From contig NZ_JACHDO010000001.1 of the NCBI RefSeq assembly GCF_014201115.1, positions 3,906,001 through 3,970,000 on the forward strand: a stretch of DNA of 64,000 bases, written 5' to 3'. Below the pieces are notes generated by a model that was not told the DNA's origin, ran no database searches, and saw nothing but the letters and a program-made list of their open reading frames with translations. Within the stretch, counting starts at the first letter, position 1. Every line of letters starts with the position of its first letter. A program made the translations under genes and the position numbers. Shown here piece by piece: positions 27,049 to 34,946 of this stretch. Source of the stretch: Nocardiopsis metallicus. Its GTDB lineage: Bacteria > Actinomycetota > Actinomycetes > Streptosporangiales > Streptosporangiaceae.

Positions 27049-27615
27049 TTGTACCTGTCCCGCATCAGCCTCGACCCCCAGCGCAGCATCGGCATGGACC
27101 AGTGGGCGGTGATGGGCCGGGCCGTGCGCAAGGCCGTCGACCCCGACCCCGAATCCGACGCCCGGGTGCTGTGGGCGCGCCTTTCCCCCACCACTCTGGT
27201 GATCAGTTCCGACACCGCTCCCGCCTGGGGAAAGGTCTCCGGGGCGAAGTCGGCCTCGATCCTGCCGATGACCCGGCACCCGGAGGGCGAGGCCGTCCGC
27301 TGGGAGCTCATCACCGCGCCCACCGCGCAGCGCGAGGCGGAGCCCACGGAGGAGAACCCCAGGCCGAGGGCGAAGAAGGTCGCCCTGCCGGAGTCGGAGT
27401 TCGACGCGTGGCTGGACCTGAAGCTGGGCGAGGCCCTACGCGTCACGGCGGCGAAGTGGAAGCGCCTGGGCGGCCGTCCGGCCCGCTTCCACTTCATCGG
27501 GGAAGCCATCGTCCAGGACAGCGAGGCGCTCCAGGAGCTGTCGCTGAAGGGCATCGGCGCGGGCACGGCCACCGGAGCCGGATTGCTCCTGACCTCGCCG
27601 CTCGAAGACCAGTAG
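27049..27615 (+). CDS. Orphan Cas6e/Cse3-like protein
   Basis: 188 residues from TTG, with N-terminus YLSRISLDPQRS matching the Cas6e opening (E. coli CasE starts MYLSKV). Further matches: RVLWARLSPTTLVISSDTAP, the block VRWELITAPTA at the place of FRLRANP, KKVALPESEFDAWLDL at the place of the RVPL...E..AWL helix, and the C-terminal Gly-rich loop LKGIGAGTATGAGLLLTSP. Cas6e cuts CRISPR precursor RNA in type I-E systems. No other cas gene or repeat array is nearby, and the expected catalytic His (YQLHQ in E. coli) has no counterpart in MDQWAVMGRAV. It is probably a stand-alone RNA-binding or decayed homologue. No close ribosome site, so the start is uncertain. Confidence 0.65.
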   Translation: MYLSRISLDPQRSIGMDQWAVMGRAVRKAVDPDPESDARVLWARLSPTTLVISSDTAPAWGKVSGAKSASILPMTRHPEGEAVRWELITAPTAQREAEPTEENPRPRAKKVALPESEFDAWLDLKLGEALRVTAAKWKRLGGRPARFHFIGEAIVQDSEALQELSLKGIGAGTATGAGLLLTSPLEDQ

Positions 27616-27867
27616 GCACACTTGAACGCGGGGAACAGCGAAAGATCAGCGCCACAATTCCACCAAAAAGGAATTAAAGCTAAGAAACCTCGCATTTCAC
27701 CTATCTGCCCCAACCTCGCGTAGGAGTGTTGCAATCAGCGGGTAAATCATGAAGGTTTTCTCCTAAGCCCGAGCTGACCGTCGCACGCGGACCCACCGGA
27801 GGAACACCGGCAAAGAGGTGGCTCTCCCAGGTCCCCGTCCGTACGACGCAAGCCTGAAGGAGCAACC
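27616..27867 (+). promoter_or_regulatory. AT-richer promoter/leader of the secreted hydrolase gene
   Basis: 252 bases that are clearly less GC-rich than their surroundings (for example GGAATTAAAGCTAAGAAACC), followed by a GC-rich part with paired segments (GGACCCACCGG, AGGTGGCTC, AGGTCCCCGTCC) that may fold. Some of these blocks loosely resemble the c-di-AMP (ydaO) riboswitch seen before actinobacterial wall-hydrolase genes, but I could not confirm the consensus. Confidence 0.3.
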
Positions 27868-29520
27868 TTGGCGTACCCGCACCGGAACCGAACCGCCGCA
27901 CGGCCCGATCCCTCGGCTCCGTTCCCCCGCACCACCTCACCACGTGCCGCCTCCCGGACCACGCTCTTCAGCGGAGCCCTCGCGGCGGCGCTGACCGCGG
28001 CGCTGCTCCACGCACCGCAGGCCGCCGCTGAACCCGAACCGGAAAGCCAGGCGCCCTGCGTCAGCGACCCCGAGGCCCCGCCCAAGCACCAGATGCGGGC
28101 CGAGTGGATCGCCGGGGTGTACAACATCGACTGGCCCACCGCGCAGGGCCAGAGCCCCGAGAAACAGCAGGCCGACCTCGTCGACCTGTACGACGAGGCC
28201 GTCGACAACGGCCTCAACGCGGTGTTCGTACAGATCAGACCGACCGCTGACGCCTTCTGGCCGTCACCGTACGAGCCATGGTCGGAATGGCTCACCGGTG
28301 AGCAGGGCGTCGACCCCGGGTACGACCCGCTGGAGTTCGCGGTCGAGGAGGCGCACGCCCGGAACCTGGAGTTCCACGCCTGGTACAACCCCTACCGGGT
28401 GGCCATGCACAACGATCTCGACGCCCTCGTCGAGGACCATCCGGCCCGGCAGAACCCCGACTGGATCTTCGAGTACGGCGGGCTGCTGTACTACAACCCC
28501 GGCATCCCCGAGGCCCGCGAGTTCGTGATCGAGGCGATGATGCACTCGGTCGAGAACTACGACCTGGACGGGGTGCACTTCGACGACTACTTCTACCCCT
28601 ACCCGGTCGCCGACCTGGAGATCCCGGACGAGGACACCTACGCCGAGTACGGCTCCGGGTTCGACGACATCGGGGACTGGCGGCGCGACAACGTCGACCT
28701 CATGGTCAAGGGGATGAGCGACGCGGTCAACGACGCCAAGCCGCACGTGAAGTTCGGGATCAGCCCGTTCGGGATCTGGCGCAACTCCAACACCGACCCC
28801 GAGGGGTCGGACACCAACGGCACCCAGTCCTACGACAACCAGTACGCCGACAGCCGCAAGTGGGTCCTGGAGGGCTGGCTGGACTACATCAACCCGCAGG
28901 TCTACTGGGAGATCGGGCTGCCCGTCGCGGACTACTCGGTCCTCGTCCCCTGGTGGGAGGAGGTCGCCTCGGGCACCGACACGCACCTGTACATCGGGCA
29001 GGCCGCCTACAAGGTCGGCAACGCGGGCGCGTGGCAGGACCCGAACGAGCTCTCCAGCCACCTGGACTTCAACAAGGACTACCCCGGGGTCCACGGGGAC
29101 GTCTACTTCAGCGCGACGTCGCTGCGCACCAACGCCCAGGAGGCCATGGAGATCCTGGTCGAGGACCACTACTCGCACCCCGCCCTGGTGCCGGTCAAGC
29201 GGGACCTCGGCGGAACCGTCCCCGCTCCCCCGAGGGTGAGCGCGGGTGAGGGGGACGGCGGCACCGTCCTGGACATCAGGCCCGGCCCCGGCGAGGCACC
29301 CGCCTACTACGCGGTGTACGCCTTCGACGGCAGGCCCGCACCGAACCAGGCCCGCTGCGGTATCGAGGACCCGCGCGCCATGCTCGGCACCGTGCGGGCG
29401 GACGAGGACGGCTCCGCGACCTTCACCGCACCCGCTGGTTCCGACACCACGTACTACGTGACCGCCCTGCACCGACTGCACCACGAGAGCCGCGCCAGCG
29501 CCCCGCGGTACCTGCCCTAG
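27868..29520 (+). CDS. Secreted GH10-like (DUF187/YngK-type) glycoside hydrolase
   Basis: 550 residues from TTG with GAAGGAG five bases upstream. A long signal peptide (basic N-terminus, then LFSGALAAALTAALLHAPQA ending AAA-E) exports it. The catalytic barrel follows: MRAEWIAGVYNIDWPTAQ, LNAVFVQIRPTADAFWPS, HAWYNPYRVA, YDLDGVHFDDYFYPYPV and FGISPFGIW are signature blocks of the GHL10 family. A C-terminal module of about 110 residues (from VSAGEGDGG) looks fibronectin-like. Family members are thought to act on cell-wall or other polysaccharides; the substrate here is not known. Confidence 0.92.
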   Translation: MAYPHRNRTAARPDPSAPFPRTTSPRAASRTTLFSGALAAALTAALLHAPQAAAEPEPESQAPCVSDPEAPPKHQMRAEWIAGVYNIDWPTAQGQSPEKQQADLVDLYDEAVDNGLNAVFVQIRPTADAFWPSPYEPWSEWLTGEQGVDPGYDPLEFAVEEAHARNLEFHAWYNPYRVAMHNDLDALVEDHPARQNPDWIFEYGGLLYYNPGIPEAREFVIEAMMHSVENYDLDGVHFDDYFYPYPVADLEIPDEDTYAEYGSGFDDIGDWRRDNVDLMVKGMSDAVNDAKPHVKFGISPFGIWRNSNTDPEGSDTNGTQSYDNQYADSRKWVLEGWLDYINPQVYWEIGLPVADYSVLVPWWEEVASGTDTHLYIGQAAYKVGNAGAWQDPNELSSHLDFNKDYPGVHGDVYFSATSLRTNAQEAMEILVEDHYSHPALVPVKRDLGGTVPAPPRVSAGEGDGGTVLDIRPGPGEAPAYYAVYAFDGRPAPNQARCGIEDPRAMLGTVRADEDGSATFTAPAGSDTTYYVTALHRLHHESRASAPRYLP

Positions 29521-29553
29521 GAACCGCTCCTCAGCAGTGCCCAGGAGTGGCGG

Positions 29554-30054
29554 CTACTGCCGCTCCCGAGCTCTGCGCGCGCCCCGAACGGTGTTGGGTG
29601 CGCTGGTTGCCGGCGTTCGTCCTCCCTTGGCCCGGGCACGCGCATCGTGTGCGCGCTCCGGGCCGGGGTGGCGAGCTCCCTGAACCCCGATCACGATCCC
29701 GGCCGCATCAGCCATGGAACCCAGGCGGGCCCTGAGCCTGCCGGTGGGAATCCCGGAGATCAGCTGACGGAACCGCTTCCTGCGGCCGCGCCTCTCCCGT
29801 CCCTTGGCGTCGGTGAGGTCCAGGTCCTCCACCGGGATCGCCTTCACACCGCACGCCTGGGCCCAGCGCAGAAGGCGGGTGAGGGCGTGCCGGACCTGGG
29901 CGCCACGATGCTCAGCGGTACCGGACAGGTCGTCGTCGAAGCGGCGCGGATCCCCGATGGGGTTACCGTGCATCTCAAGGCGCCAGGCGGCCAGGTGGTC
30001 GGCGTTCATGTCCACCCCCACCACCCCTGGGCGAGCGCGGCCCGGAGCCGTCAC
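29554..30054 (-). pseudogene. Remnant of a TnpB/IS605-OrfB-like RuvC protein
   Basis: VVGVDMNADHLAAWRLEMHG contains the RuvC-I Asp; KAIPVEDLDLTDAKGRERRG holds the RuvC-II Glu; KRFRQLISGIPTGRLRARLG is also typical of TnpB-related proteins. The N-terminal REC/wedge domains are missing, and after GIVIGV the frame departs from the family so that the zinc finger and RuvC-III Asp are not seen, with RHPGPERAHDARARAKG apparently in a shifted frame. It cannot be an active nuclease. No terminal repeats or right-end guide RNA (omega-RNA) region were recognised. It may derive from a large actinobacterial TnpB-related gene rather than a mobile copy. Confidence 0.65.
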
Positions 30055-30292
30055 GAAGAGCGTTCGAGGGGCCCGGCACCACCTGGGCCCGGCACCACCT
30101 GGGTGGGATGCTGTTGGCGAATCCGGAGCGAAGGGACCGGAGAAAGCGCTGGGGCCCGGAGAAGCGGAGAGGCTGGCACGGAGCGGCTCTCCGGGCCAGG
30201 CTCAGGCTCGGGTAGGGCATCCGGGGTGGGGCCTGTGCGGGGGCGGGGTGGGTCCTCTGCGGGGGCGGGGGCCTGCAGTTCTGGTTGCGGTT

Positions 30293-30425
30293 CCCCCGTT
30301 TCCCGCCGCGTGATGGTGGCCGTCTACGCTGCGCGCCTCAAGGTCGTACGTCCTCGCTTCGCTCCGGGCGCTCCACCTTGACCCGCTTCGCTACGACGGC
30401 GGTGGGCGGCTATCGGGAAACGGGG
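30293..30425. repeat. Imperfect inverted repeat of about 130 bp
   Basis: CCCCGTTTCCCG near 30294 pairs with CGGGAAACGGGG near 30413; inside, further matching segments (GCCGTC with GACGGC, TCAAGGT with ACCTTGA) continue the dyad. It could form a long cruciform or be a small non-autonomous repeat element. Confidence 0.5.
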
Positions 30426-30525
30426 CAGGAGTGGTCGGGGCGGCAGACGGGCCCCAGAGGGGCCCAACAGCAACTGCGCGGCCTTCGGCCGGCGCCTCCC
30501 CCACCCCGGAGCGCAACGCCTGGCC

Positions 30526-30622
30526 GTGTCGCGGCCGGTCATTCGCCCGAACGGACAAACGGCAGCGAGGGAAGCGGTCTCCCCAGCCCTGCGCGGATCG
30601 GGTCGCGTGTCGCGGCCGGTCA
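30526..30622. repeat. 16-bp direct repeat GTGTCGCGGCCGGTCA
   Basis: Identical copies at 30526-30541 and 30607-30622, 81 bases apart start to start, in non-coding DNA. There is no third copy in the vicinity, so not a CRISPR. Confidence 0.7.
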
Positions 30623-30748
30623 CCCGTGCCACCGGACCAGCCGGTGGTGAGGGCGGGGTCCAGCGCTGCGGTGTCGGCTCCGGGCGAGCCGGGTGTCCGT
30701 AACCCGCACCTGGGGGTCGTCCGCTGCTTCCGAAACCCCCTCACCCCC

Positions 30749-30808
30749 GATGATCTTGCTACCAGGGGCAAGTTCGGCGCCGAACTTGCCCCTGGTAGCA
30801 AGATCATC
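30749..30808. repeat. 60-bp perfect palindrome
   Basis: GATGATCTTGCTACCAGGGG and the next ten bases (to 30778) are exactly mirrored on the other strand by 30779-30808, with no spacer. It lies 90 bases past the acyl-CoA ligase stop. As RNA it would be a 27-30-bp stem, far longer than an ordinary terminator. Confidence 0.95.
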
Positions 30809-30897
30809 TTCGAGGAGGGGGCCGAAACCGGGCCCGGGGGCCTGGAGGGGCGCTGGTGGTGTTCGCCGGTACGGGCAACCGGTCCGCGGCTCCCGGC

Positions 30898-32451
30898 CTA
30901 GGCCCCGCTCCCGCCCGTGGCCAGGGGGCGGAGCTCCTTCTTGAGGATCTTGCCGGTCGGTCCGACGGGGAGCTCGCTCAACAGGCGCACCTCGCGCGGG
31001 TACTTGTAGGCGGCCAGCCGCTCCTTGCAGAACGCGATGAGGTCCTCCTCGGTGGCACCGGCGCCGGGGCCCAGGGACACACAGGCCACGACTTCCTCAC
31101 CCAGGCGGGCGTCGGGGCGCCCGATCACCGCCGCGGCGGTCACCTCGGGGTGCTCGTACAGGACCTCCTCGACCTCACGCGGGTAGACGTTGTACCCGCC
31201 GCGGATGACGAGGTCCTTCTTGCGGTCGACGACGTACAAGTAGCCCTCCTCGTCGGTGTAGCCCAGGTCGCCGGTGTGGAACCAGCCGCCGCGGAAGGCC
31301 TCGGCGGTCGCCTCCGGACGGTTCCAGTAACCCTTCATCACGTTGTGGCCCCGGACCACGATCTCCCCCACCTGGTCGGGGCCGGGCGGGAGCGGCTGGT
31401 CGTCGGAGTCGACCACGCGCACGCTCACTCCCCAGAGCGGCTTACCGATCGAGCCGACCCTGCGCTGCTCGGCGTTGATGTTGAAGGTGGCCCCGGCGCA
31501 GGTCTCCGAGAGCCCGTACCCCTCCAGGATCACCATCCCGGGGAACTTCTCCTCGAAGGCGCGCATGACCTCGCCGGGCATCGACGCGCCTCCGGAAACG
31601 CCCACACGCAGAGTGGACAGGTCCCGGCCCCCGGTGTCACTGTGCAGGATTTCCTGGTACATGGTCGGCACCCCGGCGAGGATCGTGCACCGGTGCCTCT
31701 CCATGGCTTCCAGCGCCGCGGCGGTCTCGAACCGGGGCACCAGCACGACGGTGCCACCGTTGCGCACCGCCACGTTGAGCACGCTGGACAGGCCGAAGAT
31801 GTGGAAGAGCGGCAGGACCGCGAGGCCGATGTCGTCGTCGCGGAAACCGAAGAGGTCACCGCCCACGGTGCAGTTCATGTACATCTGGAAATGGGTGAGC
31901 TCGGCGCCCTTGGGCCTGCCGGTCGTGCCGCTGGTGTAGAGCAGGACGGCGGTGTCGTCGGACCCGGTGGGCTCGGGTTCGCCGAAGTCCTCGGCGAAGT
32001 AGAGCTCGTCGTAGTGGAGTGTGCCCTCGGGGCGTTCGTCGTTGCCGGGCAGGTTCACCACGTACGTGCGCACGCTCTCCCCGGTTTCGGCCAGCTCGAC
32101 CGCCCGCACCGCCTCCTCGGCGAACATCTCGAAGGTCACGAAGACCCGTGCCCCCGAGTCGGTCAGGTGGTAGGCGGTCTCGGGCGCCTTGAGGAGCGGG
32201 TTCAGGGGGACCATAACCAGGCCCGCCTTGAGAATGCCGAAGTAGGTGAACAGGAACTGGGGCAGGTTGGGGAGTTGGACGGCGACCCGGTCCCCGGGTT
32301 CCAGTCCGAGGCCGCGCAGCGCGGAGGCCACCCGCCCGGAGATCTCGTCGACCTGGGCGTAACTGAACTCCAGGTCGTTGATGTGGCAGAGGGGTTTGTC
32401 CGGGTTCTCCCGCCGTGATTCCTGAAGGATCGTCGCGAGGTTGAAACTCAT
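30898..32451 (-). CDS. Acyl-CoA synthetase (AMP-dependent, FadD-like)
   Basis: 517 residues. It activates a carboxylic acid, probably a fatty acid, to its CoA thioester by way of an acyl-AMP. Motifs: P-loop LLYTSGTTGRPKGAELTH, EGYGLSETC, the GWFHTGDLGYTDEEGYLYVV hinge Asp region and the catalytic Lys in PVGPTGKILKKEL. AGGTGGG precedes ATG 32451. Monocistronic: a palindrome lies after it and a promoter region with two dyads before it. Chain-length preference cannot be read from the sequence. Confidence 0.93.
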   Translation of the reverse strand: MSFNLATILQESRRENPDKPLCHINDLEFSYAQVDEISGRVASALRGLGLEPGDRVAVQLPNLPQFLFTYFGILKAGLVMVPLNPLLKAPETAYHLTDSGARVFVTFEMFAEEAVRAVELAETGESVRTYVVNLPGNDERPEGTLHYDELYFAEDFGEPEPTGSDDTAVLLYTSGTTGRPKGAELTHFQMYMNCTVGGDLFGFRDDDIGLAVLPLFHIFGLSSVLNVAVRNGGTVVLVPRFETAAALEAMERHRCTILAGVPTMYQEILHSDTGGRDLSTLRVGVSGGASMPGEVMRAFEEKFPGMVILEGYGLSETCAGATFNINAEQRRVGSIGKPLWGVSVRVVDSDDQPLPPGPDQVGEIVVRGHNVMKGYWNRPEATAEAFRGGWFHTGDLGYTDEEGYLYVVDRKKDLVIRGGYNVYPREVEEVLYEHPEVTAAAVIGRPDARLGEEVVACVSLGPGAGATEEDLIAFCKERLAAYKYPREVRLLSELPVGPTGKILKKELRPLATGGSGA

Positions 32452-32470
32452 GGCACCCACCTATGATTTA

Positions 32471-32510
32471 ACCGACCAGACGGTATGTTTCCGGAACGTA
32501 TATATTCCGG
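32471..32510. promoter_or_regulatory. Two operator-like dyads upstream of the acyl-CoA ligase
   Basis: ACCGACCAGACGGT (32471-32484) has the ACCG-N6-CGGT form common for TetR-family sites, and CCGGAACGTATATATTCCGG (32491-32510) has perfect 6-bp arms around an AT-rich centre. On the minus strand they overlap the likely -10 region (TATATA or CATACC). A fatty-acid-responsive TetR regulator is a fair guess; none is encoded next to it. Confidence 0.55.
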
Positions 32511-32622
32511 CGCCGCGGTGTCAATGGTGGTCTTCTCGAAACCCGCCTGCGCGAAGGGCTCCGGAAAGGTGCGGCGGCTCCGGCAGCGAAGACCCGCACC
32601 CCGACCGGACACCCTGGTCGAT

Positions 32623-32647
32623 TACCCCCTCGGGGTAGGGGTACGCT
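32623..32647 (+). promoter_or_regulatory. CsoR-like copper operator and leaderless -10
   Basis: TACCCCCTCGGGGTA (32623-32637) matches the G/C-tract dyad of CsoR operators (ATACCCCTAGGGGGTAT type). TACGCT (32642-32647) is a -10 placed seven bases before ATG 32655, with no ribosome site. A repressor bound here would block the promoter until copper releases it. Confidence 0.7.
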
Positions 32648-32654
32648 GGCGCAC

Positions 32655-33089
32655 ATGTCGCAGTCCGAGCCGCGCCGCAGCCGCACGGGATCCGCCCTGA
32701 CGCGGATCCTGCTGATCACCGTGCTGCTGCTCGGGTTCGGATCCATGCACACCCTGGGCCACGTCCAGCACGGGGCACACGCCTCGTCCGGCGCCCATTC
32801 ATCCGGTGCGCACTCGGCCGGGGCCCACTCGGCTGGTAGTACCTACTCCACCGGCGCGTACTCGGCGGCGCCGGAGAGCGCCCTATCGCTCCCCGAGCTG
32901 GACCCGACCTCGGTCTGCCCGACCCTGGGTGCCTTCGTCGCCGTTCTGCTGGGCGTGGCCCCCGGCGCCTTCCTGCGCTGGCCCGGAACCCCCGCGGACA
33001 CAGCCGGTCCGGCCCTGTTCCCGGTTCGGCCGCCCTTCCCCGCCCCGGACGAACCCTCCCTCTCCCGTTTACAGGTGCTGCGCGTCTAG
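32655..33089 (+). CDS. His-rich small membrane protein (DUF6153-like)
   Basis: 144 residues. One N-terminal hydrophobic helix (ILLITVLLLGFGSMHTLGHV), a His/Ser/Ala-rich repeat region with several GAHS units (about residues 38-65), a second hydrophobic helix (LGAFVAVLLGVAPGAFL) and a Pro-rich tail. The clustered His residues suggest metal contact outside the membrane. It is the first gene after the CsoR-like operator. The DUF6153 label is by layout and neighbours (DUF305, propeller protein), not by a strong motif. Confidence 0.65.
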   Translation: MSQSEPRRSRTGSALTRILLITVLLLGFGSMHTLGHVQHGAHASSGAHSSGAHSAGAHSAGSTYSTGAYSAAPESALSLPELDPTSVCPTLGAFVAVLLGVAPGAFLRWPGTPADTAGPALFPVRPPFPAPDEPSLSRLQVLRV

Positions 33090-33198
33090 ATGCCCGCGCG
33101 CCCCGGCACCCGCGTGTCGGCAGCGCGCTTCGCAGCACAGACGGCCGCGTCGGACCCGGAGTCGACGCGGCGCAGATCCCAAGAGAGGAAAGGTCACC

Positions 33199-33870
33199 AT
33201 GACCTCGTTCGAGCGTGCCCTGAAGAAGCGAGTCCTGACCGCGGCCACGGCCGCCTTCGCCACCGCCCTGTTCGCCGCGGCCTGCGGGAACGGCGGCGAC
33301 GAGGACTCCGTGACCACAACCCCGGAGAGCGCGGAGCAGACCGCCGAGTTCAACGACGCTGACGTGCACTTCGCGCAGATGATGATCCCCCACCACGAGC
33401 AGGCCGTCGACATGGCCGACCTCGCCGACACCCGCGCGGGTTCGGAGGTACGGGCCCTGGCCGAGGAGATCCGTGCCGCCCAGGGGCCGGAGATCGAACA
33501 GATGGAGACGCTGCTCGACGCCTGGGGTGCCGAGGTGGAGCACGGAATGGACCACTCCCAGATGGACGGGATGCTCTCCGAGGAGCAGATGTCCCAGCTG
33601 GAGGCCGCCGAGGGGGAGGAGTTCGACACCCTGTTCCTGGAGTTCATGGTCCTGCACCACGAGGGCGCCGTGGACATGGCCCGCACCGAGCTCGCCGAGG
33701 GGGTCAACCCCGAGGCCCGTGAGCTGGCCGAGGAGATCATCGCCGCTCAGGAGGACGAGATCGAGCAGATGAACGAGATGCTGGGTGTCGAGGATTCCGG
33801 TACCGAGGAGTCCGGCGCCGAGGGGCCGGGCGAGGACGCCACCGACGACGGCGACCACTCGGGTCACTAG
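33199..33870 (+). CDS. DUF305-family copper-associated lipoprotein
   Basis: 223 residues. Lipoprotein signal (TAAFATALFAAACGN, lipobox AAAC). Two ferritin-like helical repeats carry the DUF305 hallmarks FAQMMIPHHEQAVDMADLAD and LEFMVLHHEGAVDMARTEL, with HH pairs and Met-rich helices that are thought to bind copper. The tail is acidic and ends GDHSGH. Same direction as the His-rich protein, 109 bases on, so probably in the same copper-induced transcript. Confidence 0.92.
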   Translation: MTSFERALKKRVLTAATAAFATALFAAACGNGGDEDSVTTTPESAEQTAEFNDADVHFAQMMIPHHEQAVDMADLADTRAGSEVRALAEEIRAAQGPEIEQMETLLDAWGAEVEHGMDHSQMDGMLSEEQMSQLEAAEGEEFDTLFLEFMVLHHEGAVDMARTELAEGVNPEARELAEEIIAAQEDEIEQMNEMLGVEDSGTEESGAEGPGEDATDDGDHSGH

Positions 33871-33960
33871 GTCCCGGGATCGCCAGGGGGCCGGTGCGGG
33901 GGTACCGGCCCCCGCCCCCGTATGAGATCAAGGCGTCATCCGAGAGGCCGGAAGAGAACC

Positions 33961-34866
33961 ATGCGAAGCCGAACACGAACACGCACCCGAACACTCAGCG
34001 TGCTGGCCGCGACGGGTCTGCTCGCCGTCGCCGCGGCGTGCGCGGAACCGGAGGAGAGCGTGCACGCACAGGCCGGGGCGGACGCGGAGGGGGTGGCGAA
34101 CACCGTCGGTGTGCCCCTGCCCGAGGAGGCCCAGCACGTGCACGGGGTCGGGGTCGACCCCGGGTCCGGCAAGGTCCTGGTGGCCTCGCACGCGGGCCTG
34201 TTCACGGTGCCCGCCCCCGACCGGCTGACCCGTGAGGCGACGGTACCCGCGCACGTCGGACCGGCGATCGACCTGATGGGCTTCACCGTCCGGGGCCCGG
34301 ACCACTACCTGGCCAGTGGGCACCCCGAAGGGGACACCGAGATGCCCGACCCGGTCGGGTTGATCGAGACCCGCGACGGCGGCGGAAGCTGGGAGGCTCT
34401 GTCCCTGGCGGGCGAGTCCGACTTCCACGCGCTGGCCTCCGCCGGTGACCTGGTGGTCGGGTTCGACGGTGTGCTCCGCTCCACCGAGGACGGGGCGACC
34501 TGGACCGACCTGGCACCGGACGTGGAGGCCTTCGACCTGGCCGTGTCCGACGACGGGAGCACCGTCGTCGCCACCACCGGTCGGGGACCGGTTCGCTCAA
34601 CGGACGGCGGTGCCGACTTCGCAGTCGTGGAGGGCGCTCCCCCGCTGGCCCTGGTCGACTGGGTGCCCGGAGGCGAGACGGTGTTCGGGGTGGCGGTGGA
34701 CGGCGGCGTGTACCGGAGCACCGACGCCGGTGGTACCTGGGAGCGCACCGGTGAGCTGCCGGGCAACCCGGAGGCGCTGCACGCCGACGAGGACCAGCTG
34801 ATCGTGGTGGCCGACCTCCACGCGGCCCGCTCCACGGACGGGGGAGCCACCTTCGACGCCTGGTAA
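33961..34866 (+). CDS. Secreted F510_1955-type BNR/propeller lipoprotein
   Basis: 301 residues. A basic, Arg/Thr-rich N-terminus leads to a lipobox (LLAVAAACAE). The mature part begins HVHGVGVDPGSGKVLVASHA and has repeated Asp-box motifs (STEDGATWTDL, STDGGADF, STDAGGTWER, STDGGATFD), so it should fold as a sialidase-like beta-propeller. Proteins of this class often sit with DUF305 and copper genes. Enzymatic activity is doubtful, as no sialidase Arg triad was recognised. A terminator closes the operon. Confidence 0.85.
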   Translation: MRSRTRTRTRTLSVLAATGLLAVAAACAEPEESVHAQAGADAEGVANTVGVPLPEEAQHVHGVGVDPGSGKVLVASHAGLFTVPAPDRLTREATVPAHVGPAIDLMGFTVRGPDHYLASGHPEGDTEMPDPVGLIETRDGGGSWEALSLAGESDFHALASAGDLVVGFDGVLRSTEDGATWTDLAPDVEAFDLAVSDDGSTVVATTGRGPVRSTDGGADFAVVEGAPPLALVDWVPGGETVFGVAVDGGVYRSTDAGGTWERTGELPGNPEALHADEDQLIVVADLHAARSTDGGATFDAW

Positions 34867-34870
34867 CCGA

Positions 34871-34904
34871 CGGAGCGCCCTCCCGTCCCGCGGAGGGCGC
34901 TCCG
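34871..34904 (+). terminator. Terminator of the copper-associated operon
   Basis: 13-bp perfect stem (CGGAGCGCCCTCC at 34871-34883 with 34892-34904), loop of eight, followed by CCTTTC. Confidence 0.8.
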
Positions 34905-34946
34905 CCTTTCGGCTCCGGGCAGGTCTCCCGCTGCAAGACTCGGGGC

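Larger units (their letters stand above)
30055..30897. other. Gene-free repeat-rich island
   Basis: 843 bases with no credible gene. It contains a tandem duplication (GGGCCCGGCACCACCTGG twice, about 30070-30106), an imperfect inverted repeat of about 130 bp, a 16-bp direct repeat and a 60-bp perfect palindrome, listed separately. Frames here lack family resemblance. Confidence 0.6.

Noticed and set aside
27616..27867. CRISPR repeats beside the Cas6e-like gene
   Set aside because: No repeated 28-29-base units; none of the usual I-E repeat sequence.
30391..30901. Overlapping frames in the repeat island (for example 30431-30901 and 30391-30807)
   Set aside because: Arg/Pro/Gly-rich, contain the palindrome, and have no ribosome sites or recognisable domains.
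30856..32418. A 520-codon plus-strand frame opposite the acyl-CoA ligase
   Set aside because: Shadow of a conserved gene with no family resemblance.
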